NCBI GenBank assembly: GCA_021776435.1
Contig: JAJFFW010000025.1
Span: 1 to 64,000, forward strand
DNA: 64,000 nt
Source: Parvularculaceae bacterium
GTDB lineage: Bacteria; Pseudomonadota; Alphaproteobacteria; Caulobacterales; Parvularculaceae
Direction of reading: 5' to 3'
The notes below the pieces were generated by a model, which saw nothing but the letters and a program-made list of their open reading frames with translations, ran no database searches and was not told the origin of the DNA. This document shows, piece after piece, positions 53,923 through 62,383 of the stretch. Position 1 is the first letter of the stretch; every line of letters begins with the position of its first letter. A program made the translations under genes and the position numbers.

Positions 53923-54396
53923 TCATCGGTCTAAAGACAAGCCCTGCGAAACAATGTTCGGATCGTCAATTCGAAGCATTTGGTTGTGTTTCCGTTCCCA
54001 CTGTCTTGCTGCTGCCTGTGCATAGGCTTGGCCACGTATCAATTCTCGCCAAAGGTATGAAATGTTCTGATCGCGGTGAGCCGTAGTCGACATCGTTACT
54101 CGTCTGCTCAAATCCATCGACTTATTATGTGGGGAACGGCCCATATAAATCCACAGGGCTTTTGCCGCTTTCTCAAATTGGTCTTTATCGATTTTATTGA
54201 ATTCAGGTAGTTGAAAAATATCAGTGTTATAATGGGCAAGAATGTAATTACGATGATCGATGCACAAAGCGAGAATGGTAGCGATTTCTTTGTCTGAAAG
54301 ACGTGAGAGTTTCTTGGTGAGGCCAGTTGTGAAACGCTCATTGCTTTTTGCAATTTGACTCGGGGTCAGTCCGAGCAGCCATTTCCAAAAACTCAC
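53923..54396 (-). CDS. Hypothetical protein coupled to erpA
   Basis: A 157-residue protein without recognisable family. It begins VSFWKWLLGLTPSQIAKSNERF (GTG start at 54396, overlapping the erpA TGA by four bases), is mostly helical and charged, and has no signal peptide or clear membrane segment. Segments of note are KEIATILALCIDHRNYILAH and FEKAAKALWIYMG. The DNA is visibly more AT-rich than erpA, suggesting later acquisition next to it. The palindromic repeat at 53831-53913 lies just past its end. Confidence 0.55.
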   Translation of the reverse strand: MSFWKWLLGLTPSQIAKSNERFTTGLTKKLSRLSDKEIATILALCIDHRNYILAHYNTDIFQLPEFNKIDKDQFEKAAKALWIYMGRSPHNKSMDLSRRVTMSTTAHRDQNISYLWRELIRGQAYAQAAARQWERKHNQMLRIDDPNIVSQGLSLDR

Positions 54397-54734
54397 AACG
54401 AAAAGCTCGTCCCGCACCCGCAAGAAGCCGTGGCGTTCGGATTGTGGATCTTGAATGCCGCTCCGATCAGCTCGTCGGAAAAATCGATCTCGGAGCCCTC
54501 CATGTGTTCGAGCGAGACCGGGTCAACCAGCACCTCATAGCCGCCCGCCGCGAGGGCGAGGTCGCCGTCCTGGCGCTCGGTCACAATGTCGAACTGGTAT
54601 TGAAAGCCCGAACAGCCGCCGCCCATGACCGAGACGCGCAACATCGCGCCGGTGGGCTCTTTGCTGAGGATCGCGGCGATCTTTTTTGCGGCGCGGGCGG
54701 ATACGGTGACTTGGTTTTGTTCGGCAACGGCCAT
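54393..54734 (-). CDS. erpA: Iron-sulfur cluster insertion protein ErpA
   Basis: A 113-residue A-type Fe-S carrier delivering clusters to apo-proteins (IspH is one known client in other bacteria). The three ligand cysteines are in GGGCSGFQY and the C-terminal ASCGCGTSF. ATG 54734 has GGAG upstream; a GTG at 54752 extends the frame. ErpA next to dgt (divergent here) is a common alphaproteobacterial arrangement. The strongly GC-biased codons contrast with the downstream unknown gene. Confidence 0.92.
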   Translation of the reverse strand: MAVAEQNQVTVSARAAKKIAAILSKEPTGAMLRVSVMGGGCSGFQYQFDIVTERQDGDLALAAGGYEVLVDPVSLEHMEGSEIDFSDELIGAAFKIHNPNATASCGCGTSFSL

Positions 54735-54870
54735 TTTTGCTAATAACTCCACTTCAGCGCCAATATAGGGGCTTTCGATCGCGATTGGGAGGGGCTTCGT
54801 TTACAGTGTCATTTCAGGGCGCGTCGCGCATAAGGGGGCGGCGAGCAGAATATTTCAAATAGGGTTCCAA

Positions 54871-55212
54871 ATGCCTGTAACCATTCCGAGCCGAAAACTG
54901 AAATCCGCTGAAGAAATGCAGGCGGCGATTGCAGAGATTGTTGACACACACAGGCTCCATGCCGCGCAAAGACAATATGATACGAAAGTGTGCATTCTTG
55001 CGGTCGCCAAGGCCGGCGATGTGGTCAACACCATCCCCGTGGAGGGGGACCCAGGGTCATACGGTCAGGCGGTTCTGGAGGCGCTGGGCGGGGCGTGGGA
55101 GAATTACTTTGATCATGACGGCGAATATACGTCGGGCCAATCGTCGATCGGCGCCGTCAGGATGGATGTCAGTATTCTTCTCGACAATCAAAAGTCTAAT
55201 GAGAGCGATTGA
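54871..55212 (+). CDS. Hypothetical protein, 113 residues
   Basis: A small soluble protein with alternating helix and strand character, divergent from erpA. Its sequence includes RQYDTKVCILAVAKAGDVVNTI and GQAVLEALGGAWENYFDHDGEY. No signal peptide or membrane segment is seen. The ribosome site is weak (TAGGG about 9 bases before the ATG). I do not recognise it. Codon composition matches the neighbourhood, so I think it is a real gene. Confidence 0.5.
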   Translation: MPVTIPSRKLKSAEEMQAAIAEIVDTHRLHAAQRQYDTKVCILAVAKAGDVVNTIPVEGDPGSYGQAVLEALGGAWENYFDHDGEYTSGQSSIGAVRMDVSILLDNQKSNESD

Positions 55213-55576
55213 AAAACGGGTCGATTCCGTATGAATGGCGTGTTGGTCGGCTGTAACGCCCCACGATCATCTCCATGACCGTAAATTCATTCTTGAATTC
55301 AGTCGGTTGAAGATAGTTATCCACGGGTATTCGAATGGAAGTATTATCGCGCTGAAGGCAATTTTGCCTTCGCGCATGGTGAGAATCTGCGATGACGTTG
55401 CGCTTGGCGCTTCAGTAAAGCCGTTTGATGGTCTAGGCGAAGACAAATAGCGGCGACATTTTGGTTAAATCGTTGAAAAGAATGAATGAAAATATCAATC
55501 GAAAGGGCCGATCATTGGTAAAAGCGGCGTGCAAATGGCCGTTCCGGACGGAAAATGCAATTTGGAGGTGGGTGCG
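55213..55576. other. Intergenic region before dgt
   Basis: About 364 bases without a convincing gene. It has a single DnaA-box-like TTATCCACG at 55317-55325, too isolated to suggest an origin, and no strong hairpin. It ends with the good ribosome site TTGGAGG of dgt. Confidence 0.4.
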
Positions 55577-56788
55577 ATGACGCCGCTCTGCTTTCCAGCT
55601 CCGCTCGCACCTTACGCTTGTTATACGGAAAAAACGCGTGGTCGCTTGCACCGGGAGGATGAGCCGGCGACTCGAACGCCGTTTCAGCGCGACCGAGACC
55701 GTGTTGTCCATTCGATCGCGTTTCGGCGCCTGATGCATAAGACACAAGTTTTTATCACCCATGAGGGCGATCATTACCGCACGCGGCTCACGCATTCGCT
55801 GGAAGTGGCGCAGATTTCGCGCTCGCTGGCGCGTATTCTCAAGCTCGATGAAGACCTCGCTGAGTGCGTTGCGCTTTCTCATGATCTCGGCCATCCGCCG
55901 TTCGGGCACACCGGAGAAGATGCTTTAAAAGAGTGCATGGCTGCTTTTGACGGTTTTGATCACAACGCTCAGACTCTCCGGCTGCTGACCAAGTTAGAGC
56001 GCCGTCATGCGGACTTTCACGGTCTCAACCTGACATGGGAAAGTCTTGAGGGCGTCGTCAAACACAATGGCCCGCTGGTCGGGGGGGCTGCTGACAAAAA
56101 GCATGGGGACCTCCCCGCTGCGATTGTTGAATATGCAGCCACTCATGACCTTTGGCTGGATACATTTGCGTCGCTGGAGGCGCAGATCGCAGCGCTTGCT
56201 GATGATATCGCCTATAATAATCATGATATGGATGATGGGCTGCGGGCAGGGCTGTTTTCTTTTGAGGATGCGGCCTCCCTTCCGCTGATGGGTGATGCGT
56301 TGAAAACGGTCCGGGACAAATACCCCAACGCCGAAAAGAATATTCTCATCGCTGAAGCTGTCTCGGTCCTCATAGGCGTCATGGTTGATGACGTCGTTGC
56401 TGAGACACGGCGCCGGGTGGAAGCGCTGGCTCCCGAGAGCGCCGACGATATTCGGCGGGCGGATCGCGCCACGGCCGGTTTTTCGGAGACATTACAAAAG
56501 CAACTGGATGCGTTGAGCGCTTTTTTACATCAGAATATGTATCGCCATGAGAAGGTTAATCGTGAGCGCAATCAGGCTAGGCTAATCGTGCGCGCCTTGT
56601 TTGAGATATTTTTTGAACGACCAGAAAGTCTTCCCTCTGAATGGCGCGCGCGCTACGAAGGGGCGACTCTTCAGAATATGACAGGCGCGCGGCTCGCTCG
56701 TGTCGTTTGTGATTATATCGCAGGTATGACGGATCGTTACGCAATGGGTGAATATGAACGACTATCGGGAAAACCAGCCCTTCCTTAG
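55577..56788 (+). CDS. dgt: Deoxyguanosinetriphosphate triphosphohydrolase-like protein
   Basis: A 403-residue HD-domain dNTPase that removes tripolyphosphate from dNTPs. The metal motif is complete: TRLTHSLEVAQ, SHDLGHPPFGHTGE and LADDIAYNNHD, in order over residues about 65-200. ATG 55577 is chosen because GGAGG lies nine bases before; the longer frame from 55529 is unsupported. Length is that of the type 2 dGTPase-like subfamily. It is the first gene of the block leading to surE. Confidence 0.9.
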   Translation: MTPLCFPAPLAPYACYTEKTRGRLHREDEPATRTPFQRDRDRVVHSIAFRRLMHKTQVFITHEGDHYRTRLTHSLEVAQISRSLARILKLDEDLAECVALSHDLGHPPFGHTGEDALKECMAAFDGFDHNAQTLRLLTKLERRHADFHGLNLTWESLEGVVKHNGPLVGGAADKKHGDLPAAIVEYAATHDLWLDTFASLEAQIAALADDIAYNNHDMDDGLRAGLFSFEDAASLPLMGDALKTVRDKYPNAEKNILIAEAVSVLIGVMVDDVVAETRRRVEALAPESADDIRRADRATAGFSETLQKQLDALSAFLHQNMYRHEKVNRERNQARLIVRALFEIFFERPESLPSEWRARYEGATLQNMTGARLARVVCDYIAGMTDRYAMGEYERLSGKPALP

Positions 56789-56919
56789 CGTTCTCTTATT
56801 GTGTTCTGCGATGTTAAACTTGCACGAGGAAAGCGATTCGAGCACCCCGGGCGGGGACGAGATGCAAACGGCGGTGGAAGCGTAAGGCCCCTGCTTTCGC
56901 CGCGAAGGAGTAGACGGGA

Positions 56920-57756
56920 ATGAGCACCGCAAGCGACGGCTACGAAGACGAATATGAGGAATATGAGGAGTTTGACGATGAGGACGATCGCGGCCTCTCT
57001 GGGCTCGTCGTATTGTTGATGGGCGTCGTGATGTTTGCGGCGTTCGCCTCAGTTGTCTTCATTGCCTATCAACAGGGCATTAAAACAGGTCGAAATGGTC
57101 CCGATGGCTCCATTCCCTATGTGGCTGCAGAGCCCGAGCCTATCAAAATCGCCAATCAAACGGATGGCGTGACCCCCACTGAGTCGATTGAAGTTTATGA
57201 TCGATTAGAAGGAGACGGCGGAGAACCTGTCGAAATTCTTGTCGCAGGACCGGAAGAACCTGTGAGTCGTGATGTCGATGACGCCATCAGCGAGCTTGCT
57301 TCGGCCACGCAGACCCCGGACGACGAAGCCGGTCAGAGCGATGACGTCATTGAAGATCAACTCGCCAATCTGGCGGCAGCAGACGCCGCTTTTTTTGATC
57401 AGGGCCCGCCAGTCGAGGAGACCCCGGCGCCAACCGTTATCGAACCGACACCAGTGAGCGTAGAGCCCGAACCGGCGCCTGTCGCCGCGCAGCCAGACGC
57501 AATTTCGGGAAGCCATGTGGTTCAGGTCGGGGCGTTTCGCTCGCAAGAGGAGGCAGACCAGTTTTGGGGAGGACTCGCAAGGCGATTGGGGGATTACACC
57601 GCTGCCAAAGCGTCCCATGTTGAACGCGCGGATCTAGGCGATCGCGGAGTTTTTTACCGCTTGCGAATTGGACCGTTTGGATCGTCCGATGAGGCGAAGA
57701 CCTATTGTCAGGGTCTCAAGGAGCGCAAGCAAGACTGCCTCGCCAAGGCGAAATAA
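56920..57756 (+). CDS. SPOR domain-containing protein
   Basis: A 278-residue bitopic inner-membrane protein. It has a very acidic N-terminus (EDEYEEYEEFDDEDD), one membrane helix (about 27-50), a long Pro/Glu-rich periplasmic linker, and a C-terminal SPOR domain (about 200-278: HVVQVGAFRSQEEADQFWGG and VFYRLRIGPFGSSDEA) that binds glycan strands lacking stem peptides at the division site. A role in cell division is likely. In related genomes argS usually lies just upstream; here dgt is next. NagZ follows 13 bases after its stop. Confidence 0.88.
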   Translation: MSTASDGYEDEYEEYEEFDDEDDRGLSGLVVLLMGVVMFAAFASVVFIAYQQGIKTGRNGPDGSIPYVAAEPEPIKIANQTDGVTPTESIEVYDRLEGDGGEPVEILVAGPEEPVSRDVDDAISELASATQTPDDEAGQSDDVIEDQLANLAAADAAFFDQGPPVEETPAPTVIEPTPVSVEPEPAPVAAQPDAISGSHVVQVGAFRSQEEADQFWGGLARRLGDYTAAKASHVERADLGDRGVFYRLRIGPFGSSDEAKTYCQGLKERKQDCLAKAK

Positions 57757-57769
57757 CCAGGACCCAGAT

Positions 57770-58783
57770 ATGCCGAGTGCGGCGATTTACGATTGCGAGG
57801 GACCGTGCTTATCGGCCCGTGAGCGCGCCTTTTTTCGCGATGCTGACCCTTGGGGATTCATTCTCTTTGCGCGTCATTGCGAGAGCCCGAACGCCATCCG
57901 GTCGCTTTGCGCGGAATTACGGGAAGCGGTGGGGCGTGAAGACGCCCCCATCCTGATCGATCAGGAAGGGGGTCGCGTCGCGCGTCTAAAGGCGCCGCAC
58001 TGGCGTGAACATTCACCGATGTCGGTTTTCGGAGAGCTATGGCGTCTTGATCCTGGTAAAGCCCGTTCCGCCATTCGCCTCAATGCATATCTGCTCGGAC
58101 GGATGGTTTCTGACCTCGGGATTAATGTGGATTGCGTACCGGTCCTTGATGTTCCTCAACTCGACGCCCATGATATTATCGGAGACAGGGCGCTCGCGAC
58201 TCATCCCGACGAGATCGCCGCATTGGGACGTGCGGTCTTGGATGGATTAATGGCGGGTGGAGCTTTGCCGGTCATTAAACATATCCCCGGCCACGGTCGT
58301 GCTCTTTGCGATAGCCATGAATCCCTTCCGCGCGTCATAGCCAGTAAAGGGGATTTGCGGGCCATTGATTTTGCGCCGTTCCGTTCGCTGAATGATGCGC
58401 CGATGGCGATGACGGCGCATGTGATCTATGAGGCCTACGACCCGGAACGACCCGCAACGACCTCGCCAACCGTGATCGCAGATGTCATTCGGGGCGAGAT
58501 CGGTTTTGACGGGTTGTTGATGAGCGATGATCTCAAAATGAAGGCGCTTTCAGGTTCGATCAACCGGCGCGTCGAGGATACAATAAGCGCTGGGTGTGAT
58601 GTGGCTTTATGTTGCAATTTCGATTTTGATGAGAAAGTTGAGGCGGCGAGGGCGGCGCCAATGTTGGCAGGCGCCGCAGGCGCCCGCGCCGACAGGGCCT
58701 TGTCAGGTCGCGCTCGTGAGACATATGAGATCGAAGCTGCTTACGAGGAGTTAGAGGCCTTATTGAAACCGGTGCTTGTCTGA
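57770..58783 (+). CDS. nagZ: Beta-N-acetylhexosaminidase NagZ
   Basis: A 337-residue GH3 enzyme that removes GlcNAc from muropeptides in peptidoglycan recycling. It shows IDQEGGRVARLK, NVDCVPVLDV, VIKHIPGHGRALCDSHE with the catalytic His/Asp, and MSDDLKMKA with the nucleophile Asp. The start is ATG 57770 (AGGA eight bases before); the frame further upstream overlaps the SPOR gene. It is cytoplasmic: no leader is seen. Confidence 0.93.
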   Translation: MPSAAIYDCEGPCLSARERAFFRDADPWGFILFARHCESPNAIRSLCAELREAVGREDAPILIDQEGGRVARLKAPHWREHSPMSVFGELWRLDPGKARSAIRLNAYLLGRMVSDLGINVDCVPVLDVPQLDAHDIIGDRALATHPDEIAALGRAVLDGLMAGGALPVIKHIPGHGRALCDSHESLPRVIASKGDLRAIDFAPFRSLNDAPMAMTAHVIYEAYDPERPATTSPTVIADVIRGEIGFDGLLMSDDLKMKALSGSINRRVEDTISAGCDVALCCNFDFDEKVEAARAAPMLAGAAGARADRALSGRARETYEIEAAYEELEALLKPVLV

Positions 58784-58831
58784 AGAGGGAAACCTTTAGG
58801 CAGGTCCCAGAATCGCAACTAAAGTGACCAA

Positions 58832-59701
58832 ATGACTGATAGTGAAATGATACCGACGCTCCAGGTGAGCGCAGATGACGGGCTGGAGGGCGATGACCCT
58901 TTTGACGCGCCTGTGCGCACCGCCGTGATTGATGAAGAGTTGAATTCGCTCATCATTAATCTTGACGGTTATGAGGGCCCACTTGATGTCCTGCTTGAAC
59001 TGGCCCGTAAGCAAAAGGTTGATCTTCGCAAGATTTCGATGCTGGACCTGGTCGAGCAATATCTCGCCTTCGTAGAAGCGGCGAAGTCGAAAAACCTTGA
59101 ACTTGCCGCCGATTATCTCGTGATGGCGGCTTGGCTCGCTTATTTAAAATCGCTGTTATTACTGCCGATGTCTGACGATGAGGGGGACGAACCGAGCGCG
59201 GATGAAATGGCGACGCGACTTGCGTTCCAGCTGCAGCGCCTTGAAGCGATGCGCAACGCCGCCGAAACGCTCATGAATTTACCGCGCCTTGGCATCAATG
59301 TGTTTGCCCGTGGTGCGCCTGAAGGCGTGCGTGTCGTCCGGACGCCCGATTGGCAGGCGACTCTTTTTGATCTGCTACGCGCCTATACGCACCAGCGCGT
59401 TGCAGCAGTCGAACGCACTTATAAGGTTTACCCGCCAAAAGTCTTTTCCATCGAAGAGGCCCGAATGCGGTTTGAACGGATGTTGGGGTCGATCCCCGAA
59501 TGGGTGGAAATGCGCAGTTTGACACCGGTAAAGACAATTGATGCGCCCGAAGAGTCGGTCATAGCCAGCGCTTTAAATGCCGTGCTTGAACTCGCCAGGG
59601 GGGGGCAGATGGATATCCGTCAACTGGGGATTTTTGAGCCAATCTATGTGCGCAGTCTGCCGGAGCAAACAAATTTGGAACGTGAAAGGACACGAAAATG
59701 A
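58832..59701 (+). CDS. scpA: Segregation and condensation protein A
   Basis: A 289-residue kleisin that bridges SMC heads with ScpB in chromosome condensation. The N-terminal domain has INLDGYEGPLDVLLELARKQKVDLRKIS and YLVMAAWLAYLKSLLLLP. The C-terminal winged-helix region near FEPIYV is shorter and the middle is acidic. The start codon ATG 58832 has a weak ribosome site. The stop overlaps the scpB start by four bases. A short run of G at about 59598 lies in the coding sequence. Confidence 0.92.
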   Translation: MTDSEMIPTLQVSADDGLEGDDPFDAPVRTAVIDEELNSLIINLDGYEGPLDVLLELARKQKVDLRKISMLDLVEQYLAFVEAAKSKNLELAADYLVMAAWLAYLKSLLLLPMSDDEGDEPSADEMATRLAFQLQRLEAMRNAAETLMNLPRLGINVFARGAPEGVRVVRTPDWQATLFDLLRAYTHQRVAAVERTYKVYPPKVFSIEEARMRFERMLGSIPEWVEMRSLTPVKTIDAPEESVIASALNAVLELARGGQMDIRQLGIFEPIYVRSLPEQTNLERERTRK

Positions 59702-60588
59702 TCGATCTTGACGTGGATTCAGGTCGAAATTTCGAAGGTCTGGATCCCAGGGAGACACAAGAAGCCCTTGCTGAGGAGCTCTCTGGTGTCGGTGAAGATG
59801 AGGAGAGACGTGGTTTGGCGGAGCACCAAGACGAAATCGGAGAAGGTCAAAAGTGTGATGCGTCGGCAGTCGGGGCTGATTCTGGGTCTGAAGCCGAAGG
59901 GGCTGAACAAGACGACGCGGTCCTGGCGCCTGATTCCGATACGATTACGCGCATGGTCGAAGCGTTGCTGTTCGCCACCACCGAACCTCTTGATGAGGCC
60001 AGTATCGCGGACCGTCTTCCGGCGGGAGCAGATGTCGTCGCGGCTCTCGCCGCTATTCAGGAGCAATATGCGAATCGCGGAATAAACCTTTGCAAAATAA
60101 GTAAAAAATGGCGTTTTGTTACAGCGCAAGATGTCGCTTACGTATTGGAAAAAGAAAAAGTTCAACCGCGCCGACTTTCTCGCGCCGCTCTCGAGACCCT
60201 GGCGATCATCGCCTATCATCAGCCGTGCACACGTGCGGATATCGAAGAAGTGCGAGGCGTTTCTGTGGCGAAGGGGTCTCTTGATCAGTTGCTTGAGATT
60301 GGATGGGTTGGGCTTCGCGGCCGCCGGCGTGATGCGCCGGGGCGACCAGTTTTGTTCGGCACCACGCAGGGCTTTCTTGAACATTTTGGATTGGAATCTG
60401 TTCAAGATCTTCCTGGGGTCTCCGACCTTAAAGCGGCTGGCCTGCTCGACGCTCGTTTGCCACCCGGCTTTTCCGTACCATCGCCCGTTGACGGTGACGA
60501 TGATGAGATGGATGACAACATGGAAGACGACGTTGAATTTGCTCAGGATTTTATTGAAGAACAGGATATAGTGGCTGACGACGAATAA
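59698..60588 (+). CDS. scpB: Segregation and condensation protein B
   Basis: A 296-residue ScpB with two winged-helix domains. After an unusually long acidic N-terminus (about 85 residues) come MVEALLFATTEPLDEASIADRL, KISKKWRFVTAQDVAYVL, LSRAALETLAIIAYHQPCTRADIEEVRGV and GRPVLFGTTQGFLEHFGL. A second acidic tail (DDDEMDDNMEDDVEF) follows. The core is normal, but the acidic extensions at both ends are longer than usual. It is coupled to scpA by ATGA. Confidence 0.92.
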   Translation: MIDLDVDSGRNFEGLDPRETQEALAEELSGVGEDEERRGLAEHQDEIGEGQKCDASAVGADSGSEAEGAEQDDAVLAPDSDTITRMVEALLFATTEPLDEASIADRLPAGADVVAALAAIQEQYANRGINLCKISKKWRFVTAQDVAYVLEKEKVQPRRLSRAALETLAIIAYHQPCTRADIEEVRGVSVAKGSLDQLLEIGWVGLRGRRRDAPGRPVLFGTTQGFLEHFGLESVQDLPGVSDLKAAGLLDARLPPGFSVPSPVDGDDDEMDDNMEDDVEFAQDFIEEQDIVADDE

Positions 60589-60669
60589 TCAAATCGGGTT
60601 GATGGCGTTTGCGTCGCGATGCCTGCGGCGTTAGACAATACACATCATCGTCGAACATTGAGGCGCACC

Positions 60670-60945
60670 ATGGCCATTGGATGGCAGCAAATACTGATTA
60701 TACTCATACTTGCCCTTCTTCTCTTCGGGGGGGCGGGTCGGATTTCGTCCATCATGGGCGATTTTGCCAAGGGAATTAAAGCGTTCCGCAAAGGTCTTCA
60801 GGACGATAGTAAGAAGTTGGATGATCGGGCGGATCAAGCAATGGACGTCACGCCAAAGGCGGATTCGAACACTGAAAAGGTAGAAAATTCAGACAAGGTT
60901 GCAGAACCCTCTAAAGCTTCTGAATCCGATAAGATCGTAGAATAA
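60670..60945 (+). CDS. tatA: Sec-independent translocase subunit TatA
   Basis: A 91-residue protein. It has a short membrane helix [20 protein letters not shown] followed by the [22 protein letters not shown] amphipathic helix (GRI in place of the usual GRKL is acceptable for TatA) and a charged tail. It forms the pore ring for twin-arginine export. ATG 60670 has GAGG seven bases upstream; the longer frame from 60619 would bury the helix. Confidence 0.9.
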   Translation: MAIGWQQILIILILALLLFGGAGRISSIMGDFAKGIKAFRKGLQDDSKKLDDRADQAMDVTPKADSNTEKVENSDKVAEPSKASESDKIVE

Positions 60946-61049
60946 AGGCGAACGACTAAGGATTTTGTCGCCGCGCGGGACGGTACGCCTCGCGATGTAT
61001 CATTCCTTCATCGCCTTTCTTCGTTCGCAATATATGAGATGACCGCCTG

Positions 61050-61451
61050 ATGAACCTGCTTCCACAATTTGGGTTTTTCGAACTGGCGGTAGTCGCCGCT
61101 GTCGCTCTCATCGTTGTCGGGCCGAAAGATTTACCCCGTCTGATGCGCACCGTCGGACAGATGGTGAGTAAAGCGCGCCGAATGGCTGGTGAATTTATGA
61201 CCGCCTTTGATCAAATGACGCGTGAAACCGAAATGGAAGAGATGCGCAGCGAAATCGATGCATTGAAAAATGACAATGTGTTTGCTGAAGCGAAGAGAGA
61301 CCTTAAAGATTCGCTTAATCCCGTTAAAGATTCGCTTAATCCCATCGATGACGCCATCCGTGATGAGGCGATGGAAGTTAAAGACGCACTGTCGGCGCCT
61401 GTATCTCGCGGCGATGGTGGTGCGGCCAATGATGAGCCCTCAAAATCATGA
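61050..61451 (+). CDS. tatB: Sec-independent translocase subunit TatB
   Basis: A 133-residue TatB: an N-terminal helix QFGFFELAVVAAVALIVVGP, the amphipathic segment KDLPRLMRTVGQMVSKARRMAGEF and a long charged helical tail. It binds TatC and signal peptides. A 21-base tandem duplication (61305-61346) doubles the heptad KDSLNP-V/I. Its stop overlaps the tatC start. Confidence 0.9.
   Translation: MNLLPQFGFFELAVVAAVALIVVGPKDLPRLMRTVGQMVSKARRMAGEFMTAFDQMTRETEMEEMRSEIDALKNDNVFAEAKRDLKDSLNPVKDSLNPIDDAIRDEAMEVKDALSAPVSRGDGGAANDEPSKS
61305..61346 (+). repeat. 21-base tandem duplication in tatB
   Basis: Two units starting AAAGATTCGCTTAATCCC lie head to tail, differing only in the last three bases. 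They encode KDSLNPV and KDSLNPI in frame. Confidence 0.9.
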
Positions 61452-62308
61452 CACAGGCTGACGATGATCTCGGCGCCACGGATGAGGGCGCCGTTGAAGA
61501 TGATGAGTTGCAAAAGTCATCAGCGCCGCTGCTCGATCACCTTGTCGAATTACGCCGACGCCTGGTGATTTCAGTCGCCGCGATTTTTGTTGGTTTTGTG
61601 ATCTGTTTCGCGTTTTCAATTCATATCTATGAGTTCCTGGTGGTTCCCTTCAAACAGGCGGTCGGGACCGTTTCGAGCGAACCAACGCTTTATTTCGCGC
61701 CTCTGGAGTTTTTCTTCACACGGGTCAGGCTTGCGGTGTTTGGTGGTGTGGCGCTGGCTTTTCCATTTGTCGCTTATGAATTGTATAAATTTGTCGCGCC
61801 GGGGCTCTACCGTCGTGAGAAGAGTGCGGCATTGCCATTCCTTCTCGCGATGCCGGTGCTTTTCACACTTGGCGCAGCGCTCGTGTATTTCGTGATGATG
61901 CCATTCGTCATGCTTTTTGCTGTGGGCATGGAACAAAATGCCGCTGAAGGCGCCGGCGTTTCTATAGAGCTGTTGACGAGAGTCGGTGATTATTTGTCTC
62001 TGATCACAACGTTGATCATGGCGTTTGGCTTTGCGTTTCAACTGCCGGTGCTTTTGACCTTGCTGGCGCGCGCCGGCCTCGTCACGTCCGCCTTCCTGGC
62101 CCGCAACCGAAAGATTGCAATTGTCGTAATTTTCGTCGCCGCTGCCTTTTTAACCCCGCCAGATCCGTTCAGCCAGATCGTGCTTGGCATTTCAATCATC
62201 GCATTGTTCGAAATTTCCGTCCTGTCGGTGCGATTTGCCGAAAGAAAAAAGCGTGGCAAAACCAATGATGATACCAAAGAAGAGACTGAGGATGGGGCGG
62301 TTGCTTGA
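61448..62308 (+). CDS. tatC: Sec-independent translocase subunit TatC
   Basis: A 286-residue six-helix inner-membrane receptor for twin-arginine signal peptides. It shows LLDHLVELRRRLVISVAAIFVGF, YFAPLEFFFTRVRLAVFGGVALAFPFVAYELYKFVAPGLYRREK and FAFQLPVLLTLLARAGLV, all family landmarks. The acidic N- and C-terminal tails are slightly long. It overlaps tatB by four bases, completing tatABC. Confidence 0.95.
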   Translation: MTQADDDLGATDEGAVEDDELQKSSAPLLDHLVELRRRLVISVAAIFVGFVICFAFSIHIYEFLVVPFKQAVGTVSSEPTLYFAPLEFFFTRVRLAVFGGVALAFPFVAYELYKFVAPGLYRREKSAALPFLLAMPVLFTLGAALVYFVMMPFVMLFAVGMEQNAAEGAGVSIELLTRVGDYLSLITTLIMAFGFAFQLPVLLTLLARAGLVTSAFLARNRKIAIVVIFVAAAFLTPPDPFSQIVLGISIIALFEISVLSVRFAERKKRGKTNDDTKEETEDGAVA

Positions 62309-62383
62309 TGTCGGCGTGGATCAAATACCAGTTGCGCAAAACGATATGGACCGGCTGACATGAACCGCTTATAGCTCGCGCCC

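Noticed and set aside
55317-55325. TTATCCACG as a DnaA box marking an origin
   Set aside because: A single near-match with no AT-rich unwinding element, no further boxes and no origin-linked genes.
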